In this document: one piece after another, positions 59,749-64,000 of the stretch
How the letters are laid out: the number at the start of each line of letters is the position of its first letter
Position numbering within the stretch: position 1 is the stretch's first letter
Origin: Trematomus loennbergii
Lineage: Eukaryota; Chordata; Actinopteri; Perciformes; Nototheniidae
Reading direction: 5' to 3'
Assembly: GCA_012861695.1 (NCBI GenBank)
Contig: JAAOOA010001645.1
Coordinates: 1-64,000 of the forward strand
DNA: 64,000 nucleotides
Notes under the pieces: model-generated
What the model saw: the letters and a program-made list of their open reading frames with translations, nothing else
Database searches by the model: none
Told to the model about the DNA's origin: nothing
Position numbers and translations under genes: made by a program

Positions 59749-60180
59749 TGTTACGAACTCAGACACTTAGGATGTAGGACCCAATTGCACGACCCGGGAG
59801 ACAGAGGTAAAGTACTTGTAAGATACTTTATTTTCCAAATACAGCAATGAACAACAAAAAAGGTAACTATCAAATCTCTAACCGAGATGACAAAAATAGA
59901 GGAACAAAATGAAAGCGCTCACGTAGTGAGGAATCAAACTTTACAAGAGCACAAAGAGCATAGACCTGACCATAGCAAGAGACAATACGAACTGACAAAG
60001 AACACTTGGGAGACAGGGGAATATAAGCACAGGGTAACTAGACACAGGTGGGACCAATCAGGGGCGGGGCTGACATTGATGAGCACAGGAGACACAGGTG
60101 AAAATAATCAGGAAGCCTGGAATGAGAGAAAGCAAACGTAAATAACATGCATCTCTCTAGCATTCTGTCGGTGCACAACA
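59749..60180 (-). repeat. 5' LTR of the gypsy with promoter signals
   Basis: 432 bp. In element sense: a CCCCGCCCC box with CAAT-like ATTGG (about 60050-60075), TATATT at 60025-60020, then 29 bp later GTCAGTTCGT (59996-59987), the likely mRNA start; AATAAA at 59832-59827. Confidence 0.9.
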
Positions 60181-60292
60181 ATTGGATGACAGGTGTGATA
60201 CAGTAGATGTTCCCAGGCCCCCTGCGACCTGACTCACATGTTCTGTTCTGTGTATTTCTGAAATTGTAGGTCTAAAAATCTATCAATCCCTC
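60181..60292 (+). pseudogene. LINE fragment, part 2 (between gypsy and hAT)
   Basis: Continues the LINE from ATTGGATGACAGGTGTGA through CCCCCTGCGACCTGACTCAC, with an internal deletion compared with 43150-43280, and stops at the hAT left end. Confidence 0.75.
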
Positions 60293-61328
60293 CAGGGGCG
60301 TCACCTGGACCTGAAAACATTCGGGGCTTAGCCCACAGTGGCGGCGGCACTACAGTGGCATTTTTCACTGCAACACTCCCCACACGCACACACACAGTAC
60401 ACCCGCGACTGTTACAATGAAGGCTCGATAATCAGCTCACGGCATATAGGCAGGGGTAAAGTGGTATTTTTTATGAGTGGGGGCTCACCTCCTCTAGGGG
60501 GGTCCGGGGGGGGGGATGCTCACCCGGGAAGATTTGTTTTTAAATATTGAAGTTAGATGCATCAATCTGGTGCACTTTGAGAGCAAATGAAGAGATCTAT
60601 GGATACCTCTCTCAGCACCCATATGAAGCAGAACTGTAAACAGATGTACTTTTTCTTTATGGATATTTTACTAATCACTCCCCTTTTAAACTCTATTCTT
60701 GTTTTACTGCCATATAGTATTTCATAACTGTTTTTCCTTTATTCTCTTATTTTTTTTAATAACTATAATGTTCATATAAAGGTGTGCCGCGGAAATAATC
60801 TTTTGAATAATTTGTGACCAAACCGTTTGAGACCCACTGAGATAACTTAGACTAAAGTTATGTATCTAAACACTCAGAGAGTCCTTTAGCTCACCTGAGT
60901 CTCTCAGTCTGAGAGGAGAGGACTCTCCTCCAGCTTCTTGTTGGAACAAAACAGCTCCATATGTCCGTTAGTGCAGCTAGCTAACCAGATGCTAACAACA
61001 CGGTCCATGCTGGCACCCTGTCCCTCCCCCTCTCTCCCTCTCTCTCTCTCTCTCACTGTGCGCTATTGCCACACACACACACAGAGCCGAGCTTGAATGA
61101 CACAAGCACACGTTTATTTCCATGCAACTCTCTGATTGGTCTGGTGTCATGCCTCTGTTGCATTCAACGAACACGGGAAATTACAGTGCTGCCGTCCTCT
61201 CTTGTGTCATGATGAGGTTCACATAAAGCACGGTTAATGTATTATATTATTGAGGGAGAATTGTCCGGGGCTACAGAAAAAACATTCGGGGCTAAAGCCC
61301 CGGATGCCCAGGCCAGGCGACGCCACTG
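60293..61328. mobile_element. hAT-type non-autonomous element, 1036 bp
   Basis: The left end CAGGGGCGTCACCTGG and right end CCAGGCGACGCCACTG are inverted with few mismatches; both are followed inward by ATTCGGGGCT-like sequence. The flanks are ATCCCTC (60286-60292) and ATCCCCTC (61329-61336), an 8-bp duplication with one base lost on the left. Comparison with the empty LINE site at 44560-44590 confirms it. No transposase. A related piece lies at 8458-8560. Confidence 0.85.
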
Positions 61329-61560
61329 ATCCCCTCATGTAGCTATTTTCGGTAGGCCCCCAGATGAAATCAACATGACAAACATTCAAACCAATGTCAT
61401 TGCCTTTACCTCCTTGAGTGCTCTTATGGAAATCCTTCTTTTGTGGAAATCTCCTTTACCTCCCTCTTTTAAAATGTGGCTGGGTGATAATATGTCTCTC
61501 CTAAAGTTGGACAAAATTAAGTTTACTCTCCGGGGTTCTCCAGATAAGTTTTATGCTCGC
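61329..61560 (+). pseudogene. LINE fragment, part 3 (after the hAT)
   Basis: Resumes the ORF2 tail (NVIAFTSLSALMEILLLW, KMWLGDNMSLLKLDKIKF) and breaks off at TTTTATGCTCGC, where the composite-unit sequence (TTTTTCTCTGTGTAAA) joins. Confidence 0.75.
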
Positions 61561-61685
61561 TTTTTCTCTGTGTAAATTTGTTATTTACATGTATATGAAA
61601 CGGAACACATTCCTCTGAACAACACAACCCTCTGATGCGTGTGTTGGTAGCAAGGCACGCTACTTCCCTGGAACCGTTGCTGCTT

Positions 61686-61687
<2 letters not shown>
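61561..61687. repeat. Composite-unit fragment
   Basis: Matches the start of the 1.2-kb units (ATTTACATGTATATGAA, GAACAACACAACCCTCTGAT, ACTTCCCTGGAACCGTTGCT), so the unit also exists outside the 39-45 kb array. Confidence 0.75.
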
Positions 61688-61740
<53 letters not shown>

Positions 61741-61820
61741 TGTGTGTGTGTGTGTGTGTGGTGTTGTGTGTGTTTGTGTGTGTATGTTGTGTGTGTGTGT
61801 GTTGTGTGTGTGGTGTGTGT
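61688..61820. repeat. (TG)n microsatellite, interrupted
   Basis: TG repeats with GG and TT interruptions at the expected place in the composite-unit fragment. Confidence 0.95.
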
Positions 61821-61824
61821 TGCA

Positions 61825-62085
61825 GGATTTGCAGTAAAGGTTATGTTATTTGAAGTCAATTGCAGTACTTAATAAATGTTCAAATTTAATATAACTAGAT
61901 CACGCAATGGCAAGTTTTTTTGAACATGCATACCAAGATAAACACCTAAAATAAATACTGTAGGTGTACTGAAAGTGATTTGACAATATAAAGCTCTTGC
62001 ACTTCAACCAATTGGTGTTATCAGATAAAAAAGCAACTCTACAGTTTCCTATTTTTTTTTTTCAAAGTGACGAACTCCTTCCGGC
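61825..62085 (+). repeat. Lectin-cluster paralogous segment, copy 3
   Basis: Landmarks CTAGATCACGCAATGGCAA, ATATAAAGCTCTTGCACTTC and TATCAGATAAAAAAGCA align with 47105-47415 and 53530-53780. A TATAAAG here is compatible with promoter function (inference). No lectin exon follows within reach. Confidence 0.55.
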
Positions 62086-63160
62086 CAAGTTTTTTTTAGT
62101 ACTTCAGAGGAAAGAAATGACAAAAAGTGAAATGCACACAACTGATTTGGACTGTTTGGAAATTGGCTTCAGTTTCAATTGTATTTTGTTCAGGAGGTCA
62201 TTTATAGTTTATTTGTGTATTTATGTAATCATGAACACATTTAAATATTTTGAAATGTTGTTAAAATCCAGATGAAACATTTGTCCTTTGTCTACCTGTT
62301 CCAAAAATAAAACCTGTCAAAAGGGATGAATCAAGAACTGCCAATATTATTGACCTTTATGGGTAGTTTATGTATCTCTATTTAACAGAATAGATTTCAT
62401 TGGCCGTCGAACACCCTCCACATCTCAGCTGAGAACCCCTGAAACGATTCCAAAAGTGCCACAAGGCTGACACCTACTCCAAAGTGCTTCCCCGAGGAGA
62501 CCCATGAGGAAAGCAATCTTAGCCTTAAGACTGACACAATCCCACATCAGCGTCATACCGTTCAGGAGCGTGGACCCATGGCTCCCTGACAGGTTGGAAA
62601 TCATGGCTTCCTGTACAACACATTCTCACTCCCAACTCGGCCTTTGTTGACGTTATATCAGGGTCCCTGTCGTCACTTTCCAACTCGGCCCTTTAGCGTC
62701 GAGTTTCAACTAACAGGGAGTCCCCATTGACTTGCATAGAGCTCCCTGAACGTTGGTAATAGACGATTTGGGATCGCGGCGAAATGCTCTCCGCAGATCC
62801 ATTCTCACAGCGTTTATCAACCTTTTTCTTACTCAATATCAAGCCACACTTATTGTGTTTACTTCTTTATTTTAATTTAATAATTTCGGGCTTTTGTTGC
62901 CGTCAGTTATGGGGAGAGTACGGGGCTCAGAATACTGAAATCTGTATTGTTTCATCGTTTTTTCCTTCTAACTATGTATTCTTTTCTAAACTACACACTG
63001 TTATTTACTCAACAATAAGACACAGTTATCCTTGTGTTTATTTATTTGTTTGATTAATAAACACAAGTTGGAGTCCGTCAGGACCGAGGGTCGGAGCAGC
63101 TCATAGTAGCTGCTTTAGAGAATTTTACACCCGGAAGTAAGTATTCTCTCCGCTTCGCTT
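62086..63160. other. Intergenic; possible repeat pieces, no gene
   Basis: 62600-62800 (CATTGACTTGCATAGAGCTC region) is GC-richer and may be an interspersed repeat, but there is no second copy in the window. Short open frames only. Confidence 0.35.
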
Positions 63161-63415
63161 GACAAACCCCGTGATTAGTCCTCAAGCTCTGTGATTGGAT
63201 GTTTGAGTGTGCGCCGAGGGTTACGCCGAGCGTTGAACATCACTTTGAAATGGGATGGAACCACGGCAGACTTTCCAAAACTGGATTTGAACGCACCCCG
63301 TCCCCCCCCTCCCCCACCCCGTCCCCAGAACTACACATGCTGGCTATTGTGTGTTTCGCAACATGTTCTATGGCACGTCTCTACTGGGAATTGTAGTTTG
63401 AAAAGACGTTTTCGT
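63161..63415 (+). repeat. Interspersed repeat shared with 11560-11765
   Basis: ACCACGGCAGACTTTCCAAA, CTACACATGCTGGCTATTG and CACGTCTCTACTGGGAATTG recur in the same order as in the P-like element interior. A C-rich run (63296-63325) is inserted here. Unclassified element. Confidence 0.7.
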
Positions 63416-63639
63416 ATTTCCCATAATAAGAAGTTGCCAGTATTAAACTGTGTACATCCCTGGAGGTTTAGGGATAGGAAACACTCAAATGTAAAACATA
63501 TCATTAATAAATGGGTGAACATTGCTTGTGTCCATAATGGGCAGCATTAATATATACCCACATGACAGCTAAGGTCAGAAGAGCTTTATTTAACAGCTGG
63601 TCTTATGTCTGTGACCCCTCCTGTTGTTAATTGATAAGC

Positions 63640-64000
63640 CTGAAACATGCACTTGTCAAGGTTCAGAGGCACATTTTGCAAATATGGCAGTAGCCATCGA
63701 TCGTCTTAAGATAAGATATACTTTATTGATCCCAAGTTGGACATTTTTTCGTTACAGCAGCATGTGTACCAGTTGTAAATATGCAGTGGTGTTTATTTGT
63801 AAATCATTTAGTATAATCACACAAATTCTGTGTTTTATATTTAATAATTCTGTGTTCTTTATTTATTGAATGTTCAATACCTGACAAGGTCAGAGATGAA
63901 AAACTTGGGTCGCAGGTTCCTCAACAGTGCATTACAAGACATCTATCGATATGTGTGTACCTCCACCATTAAACTGTCATATTCTGCACATTTCTTATTC
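63640..64000 (+). repeat. Interspersed repeat with ACTTTATTGATCCC motif
   Basis: 63711-63745 carries AAGATATACTTTATTGATCC, a motif common in teleost repeats; 63893-63995 matches 12135-12240 and, more weakly, 25030-25060. The element continues beyond the window. Confidence 0.6.

Larger units (their letters stand above)
54911..60180 (-). mobile_element. Ty3/gypsy chromovirus, sushi-type, 5270 bp, young
   Basis: Seen: 433-bp and 432-bp terminal repeats (54911-55343, 59749-60180) that differ by one T, ends TG...CA, and the 5-bp duplication ATTGG (54906-54910, 60181-60185). On the minus strand come gag, then pol in the order protease, reverse transcriptase, RNase H, integrase, chromodomain. Known: this order and the chromodomain define chromoviruses; vertebrate ones belong to the Tf1/sushi group. 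A PPT (AGAGGGGGGGG) lies next to the 3' LTR at 55347-55357. Inference: inserted very recently. Pol is fully open; gag has one frame break. It sits inside a LINE fragment. Confidence 0.95.

Overview
The window is nuclear DNA of a vertebrate, almost certainly a teleost fish. It has intron-split genes, no bacterial gene organisation, (TG)n and (TATG)n microsatellites, and a transposon mix typical of fish: Kolobok, a P-like THAP element, hAT, piggyBac, Polinton-derived DNA, L1 LINEs and a sushi-type chromovirus. Very little is host gene. I can support a frameshifted zinc-finger gene with a coding minisatellite (minus strand, 1-1086), three exons of a C-type lectin domain gene (45718-46483) and one GC-rich last exon of an unidentified host gene (50389-50596).

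Layout. 1-3770: coding and non-coding tandem repeats (69/60, 141 and 127 bp periods). 3855-8457: a 2.2-2.4 kb segment present twice in tandem, itself made of 454-bp and 140-150-bp repeats and carrying a 123-bp hairpin. 8458-10666: old interspersed repeats. 10675-14594: a 3.9-kb element with 8-bp target duplication, inverted 5'-like ends, 73-bp subterminal repeats and THAP fragments (P superfamily-like). 14608-21500: a 6.9-kb Kolobok transposon between TTAA copies, with a decayed transposase of about 11 exons. 21505-38657: one minus-strand L1 LINE split in two by the most striking object, a 13.9-kb near-perfect palindrome (23528-37403). The palindrome has AG...CT ends, a 6-bp duplication CGTAGG and a Polinton-type integrase fragment at its apex. 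39200-45610: tandem copies of a 1.2-kb composite unit (retroviral integrase-like fragment, TG repeat, LINE 3' end) with piggyBac and hAT insertions. 45.7-53.8 kb: lectin exons, an orphan host exon and further MITE, hAT and LINE pieces. 54717-61560: a LINE fragment interrupted by a young Ty3/gypsy chromovirus (54911-60180) and by a hAT (60293-61328). 61.6-64 kb: repeats and AT-rich DNA.

How it fits together. The region behaves as a transposon graveyard and landing zone. The nesting gives relative ages: the L1 is older than the palindrome; the LINE fragment at 54.7 kb is older than both the gypsy and the hAT inside it; the piggyBac relic is older than its hAT. The gypsy is the youngest clear insertion, since its LTRs differ by one base. 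It also carries a 10-nt match between primer site and predicted mRNA 5' end, as expected for self-priming Tf1/sushi elements. Three diverged copies of one 300-bp segment, plus a partial lectin gene and a lectin-exon relic, suggest the edge of a C-type lectin cluster.

All assignments are by eye from the sequence and from knowledge of the families. No similarity search was run.
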